A DNA stretch of 64,000 nt from contig NZ_CP146963.1 of the NCBI RefSeq assembly GCF_037113525.1, positions 2,914,001 to 2,978,000 on the forward strand, in the 5' to 3' direction. Below the pieces are notes generated by a model. That model had not been told where the DNA came from. It did no database searches and saw only the letters and a program-made list of their open reading frames with translations. A program made the translations under genes and the position numbers. Source of the stretch: Butyrivibrio fibrisolvens. GTDB lineage: Bacteria; Bacillota; Clostridia; Lachnospirales; Lachnospiraceae. Below are positions 26,124 to 34,667 of this stretch, piece by piece; position 1 is the stretch's first letter; every line of letters starts with the position of its first letter.

Positions 26124-27851
26124 ATGTTCAAGAAAAAAAGTGTTTTGGTTTCGACGTTATTAGTAGTAGCAATGTCTTTTAACATGATCTCATTCAATTC
26201 TTTTGCTGAAGAAGTGCCCGATGAAGAGAATGCAACAATCGCCCCCGATGAGGAGAACGCAGCTATCGATTCTGATGAGGAGGACGCAGCAATCACTTCT
26301 GATGAAGAGGACGCAACTATCGATTCTGATGAGGAGGCCGCAGCAACCACTTCTGATGAGGAAGACACAACTATCGTTCCTGCTGAGGAGTCTGAAGTAA
26401 CATACGTGCTGCCAGAAGCGTCCGAAGAAGAGACGGAAGTTTTCCCTGAAGAGCCTGTTGTAGCAGAAGAATCTGCAGATCCCGAATACAAGGTTACATT
26501 TGCTCTCCTTGAAGATTGGGGAGATGGATACAATGCAGGTGTTACTATCGAGAATACGAGCGATAGGGTTATCGAAGACTGGAAACTGAGTATGGCCTAT
26601 GATGCTCCGGATTTTACAACAATCTGGAACGGTGTTGTAGAAAGCCATGAAAACGGCGTGTTTGTTATTAATAACTGCGGCTGGAATCAGGATATTCCGG
26701 TTGGCGGATCTGTATTCTTCGGGTTCAGCGTTGGTGCAGCTTTTAATGGCGAACCCACTGATTTTAAAAACCTGAATGCCAAGACAGATACGCAAGAAGA
26801 AGACTACACAGTCACTTATGAAGTTATAGCAGACTGGGAGACAGGCTTCACAGGTCAGGTAACTATCACGAACAATACTGACAAGACTATTGAGGACTGG
26901 GGACTTGAATTTGATTTTGCCAACGAAATCACACAGATATGGAACGGCATTATCGAACAGCACGAGAACGGAAGATATGTTGTAAAGAATGCAGTTTACA
27001 ATCAGAATATTCCGGCAGGAGAATCTGTATCTTTCGGATTCAACGTAGTTGCTCCCTGGGATAATCCGGATGTTACAGTAGATTCCTCCGCGCAGATAAA
27101 TGACTATGTGCTGACAAAGTATTCAGAAGAGGCTGAGACACTTATTCTCACAATCTATGGATGTGTTATAAATGCTGTAAACGGATCTTCAATTGAAGGT
27201 GCTGTTGTAAGGCTTCGTGAAGGCAAAGACAATCAGGAAGGTGACTTCATTGCAGAAGCAGTCTCAACTGAAAATGGAGATGTACAGTTTGCTGTAAAGG
27301 AAGGCGATTACACTGCAGAAGTATCAATCGATGGTTTCATTACCGGATACTTTAACGTTACCGCAGCGGAGCAGGAATCAATAGAACCTGTAGTAATGGC
27401 TATTTCACCGGTGCTTCCTGAAGGACAGTACAGAATAGTACTCACATGGAATCCTACTCCCAGAGATCTGGATTCGCATCTGGATATTTATGGGGAGGAT
27501 GGTGGAATGGTCGCCAGTGTTTCCTACAGAAAGACAAAACTTAGCAGCAACGGCGAAGTTATAGCAACTTTAGATGTTGATAATACCAGCGGACTAGGAC
27601 CGGAAACTATAACTATAGATATCGACAACGAATACTTTAACGGAAAAACACTCAAGTATGTTGCCTATAACTTCAGCGGCAACCCTGTGATAGCAGAATC
27701 AGGAGCAACCGTCAACGTATACAAGGGAAGCGTTCTCGTGGACACATTTGAAGTTCCTACAAGCGGCAGCGGTAATGCATGGTATGTATTTGATATTGAC
27801 GCAGATGGGGTTCATGAAGTGAACGAATTGATTCACTACAGTCACGGATAA
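26124..27851 (+). CDS. Secreted CBM2-type carbohydrate-binding protein
   Basis: 575 residues. A signal peptide (1-28) leads into six acidic nine-residue repeats (33-86), then two CBM2-like domains (about 118-215 and 230-325). Both carry the VTIENTSDRVIEDW / WNGVVESHENG / NQDIPVGGSVFFGF pattern of cellulose-binding family 2. Next come a carboxypeptidase-regulatory-like fold (about 340-430) and a C-terminal domain with LTWNPTPRDLDSHLD. There is no catalytic domain, sortase motif or dockerin. It probably binds cellulose or another polysaccharide at the cell surface. AGAAGGGG precedes the ATG. Confidence 0.8.
   Translation: MFKKKSVLVSTLLVVAMSFNMISFNSFAEEVPDEENATIAPDEENAAIDSDEEDAAITSDEEDATIDSDEEAAATTSDEEDTTIVPAEESEVTYVLPEASEEETEVFPEEPVVAEESADPEYKVTFALLEDWGDGYNAGVTIENTSDRVIEDWKLSMAYDAPDFTTIWNGVVESHENGVFVINNCGWNQDIPVGGSVFFGFSVGAAFNGEPTDFKNLNAKTDTQEEDYTVTYEVIADWETGFTGQVTITNNTDKTIEDWGLEFDFANEITQIWNGIIEQHENGRYVVKNAVYNQNIPAGESVSFGFNVVAPWDNPDVTVDSSAQINDYVLTKYSEEAETLILTIYGCVINAVNGSSIEGAVVRLREGKDNQEGDFIAEAVSTENGDVQFAVKEGDYTAEVSIDGFITGYFNVTAAEQESIEPVVMAISPVLPEGQYRIVLTWNPTPRDLDSHLDIYGEDGGMVASVSYRKTKLSSNGEVIATLDVDNTSGLGPETITIDIDNEYFNGKTLKYVAYNFSGNPVIAESGATVNVYKGSVLVDTFEVPTSGSGNAWYVFDIDADGVHEVNELIHYSHG
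26220..26381 (+). repeat. Six 27-bp repeats coding acidic 9-mers
   Basis: The units encode DEENATIAP-, DEEDAAITS- and DEEDATIDS-like nonapeptides in tandem. All are in frame and imperfect. Confidence 0.85.
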
Positions 27852-27857
27852 GACTTT

Positions 27858-27899
27858 AAGAGGGCTGTCGCACTAAGTTATTAGTGCGCGGCCCTTTTG
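27858..27899 (+). terminator. Terminator of the CBM2 protein gene
   Basis: agggctgtcgcacta pairs with tagtgcgcggccct, then a T run. Confidence 0.85.
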
Positions 27900-28130
27900 T
27901 CATGCGTTAATACTGAGGATACATGCTACTACTATTTTTCTTTTCATAATTGTGCCTGACCTCCTTAAAAACGCATATATGAATGATACCACGGGATGGG
28001 GATATATTTGCTAATGAAAGGGGGTTTTAGGGGATGGATGTCAGCCATAATCGTTTTTTCTAGTGAGAAGGGCCGGAATCTGATCCGGAACCCCAAAGTT
28101 AATAACCTAAAAATGAAACAAGTCTACATC

Positions 28131-28153
28131 AAAAAAGCGCAGTGAACCTGCGC
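28131..28153 (-). terminator. Terminator of the lipoprotein gene
   Basis: On the minus strand GCGCAG and CTGCGC form a stem followed by six U. The 230 bp between this and the CBM2 terminator show no gene. Confidence 0.8.
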
Positions 28154-28195
28154 CTTTTCTATTTCATAATCATATCCCAAGGGTATACCAATATT

Positions 28196-29770
28196 TTAAG
28201 ATGTCCATTTCAAGCGCTTAGCCATACGTTCGCTATCCTTACCATCATAGAAGTACCAATCCATATAAAAAACACCGTTTTCTACTGAGTCATATTTCAA
28301 ATAAATAATTAAATCATTTTTAATATATCTCATAAAACAACTACTTCTCTCATAATTCAACATAACATCGTCCGAGATTGTAATACTATCTTCGTCCCCA
28401 TATGTATATTTGCAAAGTGATCCGCAATTATATGTGTCATCAATACTTGATATATTTTTATAATAATATATAGTTTTGCCATCTGTACTTAAACTTCCTT
28501 TTATATCACCATCACCGTTAACATAAAAACTCAGAGAAACATCTGATGCTATCTTTTGAGGTTCAGAACTATTTTTATAAACATACAGATTACCGTTTTT
28601 ATCATTACGACTAACATCCTTTGCATAATAAACATAACCATTTATGCAATCATCATGCATTATTCCAACGTCTCCAGCTATCTTTTCTTCATCCTTTAGC
28701 TCTGCTTTATCAAGTTTTGCTTGCCTGAGATTATCATTATCATCTGTATAATACAAATATCCTTCATATGTTGCAAACTGATTGACGCCAGAAACAACTT
28801 CTTCATGTTCTCCATCATCGGTTATGTAGCAAATACTTTTTCCGTTATTATCATTAACAACACAGTATAAACCATCAATTTTATCTGATGTATCATGGAC
28901 TAGAATCCCATTTGATGTATAGAAATCATCAGACACTAATCCGCCACTTAACTGTATTTTTACTGGTTCATTCCCTGAATTGATTAAAAACAAATAATCT
29001 GCACCTGTAGGGAAAGCGACAATACTTGTTTGTGTTTGATTATAATCTACATGTACATAACCATACTCTTGAGAAATCCCATACGAGCCAATTTTAGATT
29101 TCTCTCCATCAGAATACATATACAGATCAATCGAATCATCGTCACTTGTATACCAAATTACTGTATTCCCATCATTACTAACAAATAATACACTCCAATC
29201 CACTTCGCAATTTCCAAGCTTTTCAGGTTCATCCGAAGATGGTTTTAAAATATAAGCCGCATTGTCTTTGAAATAAATCAAATTAAAATTATCTATTGGA
29301 CAGTAATATGATGTTCCTAATTCAACAGAAGTATCGTCTTCCAATGAGTATCTGTAGTAATTCCCTTTAGTATCTGCGTAAACAAAGCCTTCATTTTTTA
29401 CGATTCCTAAGTATGCCGCCGTATCACATATAAGATCCTTATCTTCATCAGCTACATTCATAAGATATATTTTATCGTCAGCAGTCAAATAAACAATTTT
29501 CTGTCTATCTGGTAAAACATAGGAATCAACTACATTATCATCTATTTCAACAATATCTCCATTCATCAGCGGGACATATGCATTTGAATCATCATCATAC
29601 ATACCCTGAATACAAACATCATACATACCCGGAATACAAACATCTGCCATCTCAACACTGCTTCCACTGATATTCAAGTCCAACGAACAGCCAGAAAGCA
29701 CGGCAACAGATGTAACACCTACAACTATTTTCCTAAAAAGTAATCCTATTCCCTTTTTAGGATACGCCAT
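28196..29770 (-). CDS. Beta-propeller-like lipoprotein
   Basis: About 524 residues from ATG 29770 (AAGGAG upstream); a longer frame upstream lacks support. The N-terminus is a lipoprotein signal with lipobox LSGC. The mature part is made of repeating short strands of the type GYLYYTDDNDNLRQAKLD, as in DUF5050/TolB-like propellers. A 24-bp duplication near the mature N-terminus gives DVCIPGMY-DVCIQGMY. It is probably a surface-anchored protein; no ligand or enzymatic motif is visible. Confidence 0.7.
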   Translation of the reverse strand: MAYPKKGIGLLFRKIVVGVTSVAVLSGCSLDLNISGSSVEMADVCIPGMYDVCIQGMYDDDSNAYVPLMNGDIVEIDDNVVDSYVLPDRQKIVYLTADDKIYLMNVADEDKDLICDTAAYLGIVKNEGFVYADTKGNYYRYSLEDDTSVELGTSYYCPIDNFNLIYFKDNAAYILKPSSDEPEKLGNCEVDWSVLFVSNDGNTVIWYTSDDDSIDLYMYSDGEKSKIGSYGISQEYGYVHVDYNQTQTSIVAFPTGADYLFLINSGNEPVKIQLSGGLVSDDFYTSNGILVHDTSDKIDGLYCVVNDNNGKSICYITDDGEHEEVVSGVNQFATYEGYLYYTDDNDNLRQAKLDKAELKDEEKIAGDVGIMHDDCINGYVYYAKDVSRNDKNGNLYVYKNSSEPQKIASDVSLSFYVNGDGDIKGSLSTDGKTIYYYKNISSIDDTYNCGSLCKYTYGDEDSITISDDVMLNYERSSCFMRYIKNDLIIYLKYDSVENGVFYMDWYFYDGKDSERMAKRLKWTS

Positions 29771-30027
29771 TTGGTCTCCTTGCACATTTTGAAGCGCTTT
29801 TATTTCGAATTCATTACCCATACAATCATTCCCCTTTCGATATTAAAAGTTTACCTTTTGAATTATTTATATATCATCCCTGTTTGCAGCTTAGCCTATA
29901 AATGCAAGGTTAGTTGCCACAACCAAACTATTCTACTTCAACCCAAAATCTATTTAAAGATATAACTTATACATGTCATGTAACTCAGCAATAAATAACA
30001 AGTTGTTAATGAATAATAACTAATCCA

Positions 30028-30072
30028 TAAAAAAGGACCTCCCATAACCGTATTTAATGCGATCATGGAAGG
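30028..30072 (-). terminator. Terminator downstream of the 124-residue gene
   Basis: On the minus strand CCTTCCATGA pairs (two wobbles) with TTATGGGAGG, then a six-U run. Confidence 0.7.
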
Positions 30073-30079
30073 TTTTAAT

Positions 30080-30454
30080 TTAGTCTTTAATCATTGGCGG
30101 ATTGTACTTCTCATGCGCCAATCCCCTGACCTCATGAATATAATCATCACTTACGCTATCCTTAAAAGTAAGGCAATTGTCCTTTATACAGAATACTTCA
30201 GCAAGGGGATTATCTTCATTAAGGAGTCTCTCCAGATCTTTGCACCAGGGATAATCCATATTTAGCTCCAGCGGCTTATGTGTTATGGCTTTGCCCTGCT
30301 CTATCCATAGTTCACGCTTTCTTTCGAGCTTAAGCCATTCCAATATGTCGTTAGCTATTACAACCAGGGTTCGCTGTTCTATATCAGAAGTAACTCCCAA
30401 AGCAGCTCTATCCCGCGTTGTATTGAATTCAATCAGCTTATCTACTATATTCAT
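30080..30454 (-). CDS. Hypothetical protein (124 residues)
   Basis: Not recognised. The protein is soluble and mostly helical by composition, with no signal peptide. The stretch RTLVVIANDILEWLKLERKRELW is amphipathic. It starts with ATG 36 bp after the membrane protein gene upstream on the same strand, so the two may form one transcript, and a terminator follows it. Confidence 0.6.
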   Translation of the reverse strand: MNIVDKLIEFNTTRDRAALGVTSDIEQRTLVVIANDILEWLKLERKRELWIEQGKAITHKPLELNMDYPWCKDLERLLNEDNPLAEVFCIKDNCLTFKDSVSDDYIHEVRGLAHEKYNPPMIKD

Positions 30455-30490
30455 GGCACATCCTCAGCCAAATGTCGGTACTATACCATT

Positions 30491-31273
30491 TTACGCCATA
30501 CGGCTATTATGTCTTTCTCTTTTTAATCTCAGGTTATACTCACCAAATGCTTTCGATGTCTGGTAGAGAAATACTATTTTCACAATGTTTGTAATAAAGA
30601 GTACTATTACTGCACCTATAATCAGGATCATTCCTAAAGCAAGCACTAAAATTAAGCTACACATCATAGCGATTATGGCTCCAATGTACCACTTCCATAA
30701 TATCAGCCAATTTTCTGATAATTCGTCATCCACTCCTTTGAGCACGCTAGAATGAGCAGTGAATTCATATTTAGTGCCTATAAGCCCTGCTACAATAGCA
30801 ACCAGCGAGATAAGTACTCCCACGCCTGCAAGTGTGGCTGCCAATGACGTATCAGCGGTACTCGCAGTACTTGAATAGGTCATCATCCTTCCTGAGTAGG
30901 TCGTGTTTACATAGTTTGATGCAGAACTTTCAGCAGCCTTAGCAGCAGAACTTGCTACAGCAGACAGTATCAGCTTGATTATATCTGCTGCTGATACTAC
31001 CAGAGAGCAATAGCCTGCTACATTGTATCTGTCGTCCTTAGATGAGATCTTTAAAAGAATAAGTCCATAGGCAATGGAACATATCGTACTTATAACATAG
31101 CCTGCGAATAATAGACCTTGAGAAGTCACGATTTTTCCATTGCTTAGTATGGATGCAATAGTAGTCGGTATGAATAGCAAGAATAGGATCATGATCCAAT
31201 TGCTCAGAAAATGTGCGCCCCTTGGCGATAGTCTTTTTCCACTGTTACTTTCCCCATTAAATGTTTCTGTCAT
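30491..31273 (-). CDS. Hypothetical polytopic membrane protein
   Basis: 260 residues with about six membrane helices (residues 25-45, 52-75, 85-108, 145-168, 195-230) and a Ser/Ala/Thr-rich loop in the middle. The C-terminus is basic. GGGGAG lies 8 bases before the ATG. No known family identified. It is probably co-transcribed with the 124-residue gene downstream. Confidence 0.65.
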   Translation of the reverse strand: MTETFNGESNSGKRLSPRGAHFLSNWIMILFLLFIPTTIASILSNGKIVTSQGLLFAGYVISTICSIAYGLILLKISSKDDRYNVAGYCSLVVSAADIIKLILSAVASSAAKAAESSASNYVNTTYSGRMMTYSSTASTADTSLAATLAGVGVLISLVAIVAGLIGTKYEFTAHSSVLKGVDDELSENWLILWKWYIGAIIAMMCSLILVLALGMILIIGAVIVLFITNIVKIVFLYQTSKAFGEYNLRLKRERHNSRMA

Positions 31274-31400
31274 ATTTAGTTCTCCCCGATTTTAAACTTT
31301 TTTCGCGCTGAAATTATTGATACGCGCCAACGTATTATACAAAAATTTTAAGTTTTACACAAGGTTTAGAAATGCTAATAACAGGCTTTCCATATGTTAG

Positions 31401-31637
31401 TTAATTCTTTTCCCACCAATAAGCCGGATCTGAGAAATTCTCAGAAAGCCATCCTTCATAGTCATCTACTTCTTCGCCATCGACTGTGAATACGCCGTCA
31501 TGATACTCGGCAATGTATTCTTCTGTATAGGATTCTGTAGAGATTGTCGCTCTCATGTAATAGGAATTGCCTATTCCGCCGCTTCCCCTGTATGTTCCAT
31601 CATTCTGAAGTTCTTCGAAACACCTTGTAGTCGTCAT
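31401..31637 (-). CDS. Small hypothetical protein, possibly 5'-truncated
   Basis: 78 residues from the only ATG, with no good ribosome binding site. The frame stays open about 40 codons further upstream, to a stop close to the left end of the IS605-type element at 31.72 kb. The product is acidic with many Tyr residues (YTEEYIAEYHDG). An insertion may have removed the true start, or the gene may simply be short. Confidence 0.45.
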   Translation of the reverse strand: MTTTRCFEELQNDGTYRGSGGIGNSYYMRATISTESYTEEYIAEYHDGVFTVDGEEVDDYEGWLSENFSDPAYWWEKN

Positions 31638-31721
31638 CTTTCCATAGTACTTACCGTCAATGTGCGACAGGATCAGTAAAAACCGCCCTTTTATCTTCCT
31701 GCTATTTTTATTTATAATAAT

Positions 31722-33215
31722 TCAGCCAGAAAACCCATGACCTTTAGGTCGTGGGATGAATGGCGTCACTAATAGATGCGTGTATTTTACTGCATCACAT
31801 TCTTTTGGGTAAAACATATGATATAATATATATACAGGAGTGATCCGAGTCTTATGAAAGGAGAAAACTGTATGTATCTTACTGTAAAACAGCAGGTAAA
31901 ACATCTATCGAAAGACGATTACTGTTCAATAAGAGAACTGTGTCATTCAGCTAAAAATCTTGCAAATGAAGCCATCTATAATGTTAGGCAGTATTACTTT
32001 ACTGAAGGTAAGTTTCTGAAGTATGAGAAGAACTATGTTCTGTTAAAGAACAGTTTTAATTACAAGACCTTAAATTCAAATATGGCACAGCAGATCCTCA
32101 AAGAAGTAGACGGCAGTTTCAAGTCATTCTTTGGCTTACTTAAACTTGCAAAACAGGGTAAATATGCTTTTAAGGATTGCAAACTGCCAAATTATCTTCC
32201 AAAAGACGGGTATACCACACTTGTTATAGGTTTTGTACGACTTAACGGGAATAAGCTGATACTTCCGTTTTCAAACAGCTTTAAGAAAACCCACAAGCCG
32301 GTTGAAATCACAATCCCGCCGATCCTGCTTGATAAAAAGGTTAAAGAGATACGTATCATACCAAAAGCTCATGCCAGGTTCTTTGAAATCCAGTACACTT
32401 ACGAAGCTGAGTGTGTTCAAAGAAATCTTAACAAAAACAATGCACTGGCGCTCGATCTTGGTATAAACAATCTTGTAACCGCAGTATCAAATAATGGCAG
32501 ATCGTTCATAATCGACGGAAGAAGACTCAAGTCCATTAACCAGTGGTTTAACAAAGAAAATGCCCGCCTGCAGTCCATTAAGGACAAGCAGCATTTTGGC
32601 AAAAAGACTACAAATCGTCAGAAAGCCATTGCTCGTGATCGTAACAATAAAGTAAATGACTATATGAGCAAAGCTGCACGTAAGGTTATAGACTACTGTA
32701 TCTCTAACGATATCGGAACCCTTGTAGCCGGATATAATGTTACATTTCAACGGAGTTCACATATAGGCAAACAGAACAATCAGAATTTTGTTAATATCCC
32801 TTATGGCTTATTAAGAGATAAACTGTCATACCTCTGCGAGCTTAATGATATTACTTATGTTGAGCAGGAAGAAAGCTATACATCAAGGTCATCATTTTGG
32901 GATAAAGATGATATCCCTGTTTACAATGATGACAATCCAAAGGAATATCAGTTCAGTGGTAACAGAATACATCGTGGAATGTACAAGACTGCCAGAGGGA
33001 TTAAATTTAATGCCGATATTAATGGGGCATTAAATATAATGCGTAAAAGTAGCGTTGTGGATCTTAGTATCCTATACGGTAGAGGCGATGTGGACACGCC
33101 TGTAAGAATAAGGATTGCCTGAATATCAGGTGGAAACTTAAATGTCAAACTTCTTAAATGGAGCCGTTAGGCTCTTAGAAGCCCATTACCTTTAGGTGAT
33201 GGGTAGTTCACCACC
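31722..33215 (+). mobile_element. IS200/IS605-type element with tnpB only
   Basis: Both ends carry matching subterminal hairpins: CCCATGACC-TTTA-GGTCGTGGG (31734-31755) and CCCATTACC-TTTA-GGTGATGGG (33182-33203). One tnpB lies between and there is no tnpA, so movement would need a transposase in trans. The exact ends are estimated; this family makes no target duplication. Confidence 0.8.
31872..33122 (+). CDS. tnpB: TnpB RNA-guided nuclease, zinc-finger-less variant
   Basis: 416 residues from ATG 31872 (AAAGGAG upstream). The RuvC-like catalytic residues are visible: ALDLGINNLVTA (first Asp), YVEQEESYTSRSS (Glu) and NADINGALNIMRK (last Asp). The zinc finger that usually lies between the last two is replaced by a Cys-free insert with FSGNRIHRGMYKT, as in a known IS1341-like subgroup. 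TnpB cuts DNA using an omega-RNA made from the element's right end, which here would overlap the gene's 3' part and end near 33215. Confidence 0.9.
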   Translation: MYLTVKQQVKHLSKDDYCSIRELCHSAKNLANEAIYNVRQYYFTEGKFLKYEKNYVLLKNSFNYKTLNSNMAQQILKEVDGSFKSFFGLLKLAKQGKYAFKDCKLPNYLPKDGYTTLVIGFVRLNGNKLILPFSNSFKKTHKPVEITIPPILLDKKVKEIRIIPKAHARFFEIQYTYEAECVQRNLNKNNALALDLGINNLVTAVSNNGRSFIIDGRRLKSINQWFNKENARLQSIKDKQHFGKKTTNRQKAIARDRNNKVNDYMSKAARKVIDYCISNDIGTLVAGYNVTFQRSSHIGKQNNQNFVNIPYGLLRDKLSYLCELNDITYVEQEESYTSRSSFWDKDDIPVYNDDNPKEYQFSGNRIHRGMYKTARGIKFNADINGALNIMRKSSVVDLSILYGRGDVDTPVRIRIA

Positions 33216-33882
33216 CGTGATATTCACCGTTGTACTGGATGAGGGTTATATCCTTCACGTTTTCAAGATTCCTGATCTTTTCTTCAAAGAAAAGATTCTT
33301 ATCTTTAACGGATATCTCGATCGCCATCTCCGTCTCCTGCGCGCGAAGGGTCTTAGATTTGATACAGTACTTGAGCTTTCCAAGTTCCTGAAGTATCTTG
33401 TCGCCGGTGTCATCGCCTGTATAATGGACAACTGCAACATATATGGACTGGCCTGAAGTTCTTGAATAAAAGATGATAATAACAACAAGCATGATAATAC
33501 TGCTGCATATTGCAAGGAAGTACATCCCGGCACCTGCTGTGATGCCGGCTGTTATGGCCCAGAACAGGTACAGAAGGTCAAGCGGATCCTTGATCGCTGT
33601 TCTGAAGCGGACGATAGAAAGCGCACCGACCATACCAAGGGATATAACAACGTTGGTACTGATCGCCAGCGTTACCATACATGTCAGAACTGTCATACCC
33701 ACGATCGTTACAGCAAAGCTCTTGGAATATATGACGCCTGCATAAAAGACTCTGTATACCAAATATATAAAAAGTCCCAGTAAAAGTGCAGCAAGAAGCG
33801 AAACAAATATCTGCTCCACATCCGTTTTGGTGAAGCTGTCGGAACTAAGGAAAGAATTCTTTATAACATCTTTTACGCTCAT
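33208..33882 (-). CDS. DUF4956 membrane protein
   Basis: 224 residues. Four membrane helices lie in the first 140 residues, with the family's conserved VGMTVLTCMVTLAISTNVVISLGMVGALSIVRFRTAIKDP-type region (positions about 60-98; FRTAIKDP is diagnostic). A cytosolic alpha/beta domain of about 80 residues follows. DUF4956 genes almost always follow a VTC-domain gene, as here with an ATGA overlap. It is the last gene of the Pel/CotH operon; the IS605-type element starts right after it. Confidence 0.85.
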   Translation of the reverse strand: MSVKDVIKNSFLSSDSFTKTDVEQIFVSLLAALLLGLFIYLVYRVFYAGVIYSKSFAVTIVGMTVLTCMVTLAISTNVVISLGMVGALSIVRFRTAIKDPLDLLYLFWAITAGITAGAGMYFLAICSSIIMLVVIIIFYSRTSGQSIYVAVVHYTGDDTGDKILQELGKLKYCIKSKTLRAQETEMAIEISVKDKNLFFEEKIRNLENVKDITLIQYNGEYHGW

Positions 33883-34631
33883 ATTATTCCTCCTCGTAAA
33901 TCAGACCTTGGTGTACCTGCATCTTCGTAATAATCAAATCCGTGAAGATATGACGTCTTCGACGCACACATCGTAAATTTGGAATAAGCGGTTATATCTG
34001 CTGCCCCTGCCGGAATTATGTCTCTGACTATCCTCGGGCAAAACTCTGTGAATTTAACTTCCATGATGCACTTCCCAACCTCCATACAAGACAGAGCCGG
34101 AAGATCAGGATCAAATATATCATTTGAAAGGACTGCTGCCCTCACATCGGAGTCAAAGGTCACTCGAACAGTTCCTTCCGGCAGGATAAAGGGTACCCTG
34201 TCATAATCAACCACTACCCGTGGCTTCATGAGTTTGGTTATACACTCTACGTAGAACTCCCTCAGAAGGTTATTATCTTTCTTTAGCAAAAAGAGATAGT
34301 CCCCTTCGATCAGCTTCAGCGCCTCATCTCTAGTCAGTGAAGCCGATTCCTTGAAAATATAACTTCCAAACTTTTTCTTCCTCTCAAGCTTTATAGACGA
34401 ATCCTGACAGTTATAAATCCTGATCCTCCACTTGGCTCTTTCTAATATGCCAGCTTCCTTATCATTAAAAGCACTGTTCCAGTAGTCGTCGAAGTATATG
34501 GATCTTATCATGTACCCATTTTCACCAGCATGTAGATCTAACTGCATCAGATATTTCAGCCGCAGCATCAGAAGATCCCTATCACTGCACTTTATTAGAT
34601 ATTTAAGTTCGTGCCTATACCTTTCACCCAT
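33879..34631 (-). CDS. VTC-domain protein (polyphosphate polymerase-like)
   Basis: 250 residues, essentially one VTC domain with the basic tunnel residues of the family: RHELKYLI at the start, RSIYFDD, RAKWRIRIYN, KLERKKKFGSYIFKE, RVVVDYDRVPF, VTFDSDVRA and CIMEVKFTEF. In yeast Vtc4 this fold makes polyphosphate from ATP. Bacterial copies beside CotH and DUF4956 are uncharacterised and may handle another phosphate polymer at the membrane. AGAGG lies before the ATG; 36 bp separate it from CotH. Confidence 0.88.
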   Translation of the reverse strand: MGERYRHELKYLIKCSDRDLLMLRLKYLMQLDLHAGENGYMIRSIYFDDYWNSAFNDKEAGILERAKWRIRIYNCQDSSIKLERKKKFGSYIFKESASLTRDEALKLIEGDYLFLLKKDNNLLREFYVECITKLMKPRVVVDYDRVPFILPEGTVRVTFDSDVRAAVLSNDIFDPDLPALSCMEVGKCIMEVKFTEFCPRIVRDIIPAGAADITAYSKFTMCASKTSYLHGFDYYEDAGTPRSDLRGGII

Positions 34632-34667
34632 ACTTAAACCTCTATTTCGAATCTTTCGCGTCCCCGC

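Noticed and set aside
26087..26963. Long minus-strand frames opposite the CBM2 protein gene
   Set aside because: They arise from the acidic repeat codons read backwards (Ser- or Cys-rich low complexity); the plus-strand frame has a signal peptide and known domains.
29771..29965. 64-codon plus-strand frame
   Set aside because: Starts within the lipoprotein gene region on the opposite strand, lacks a ribosome binding site and has no recognisable protein pattern.
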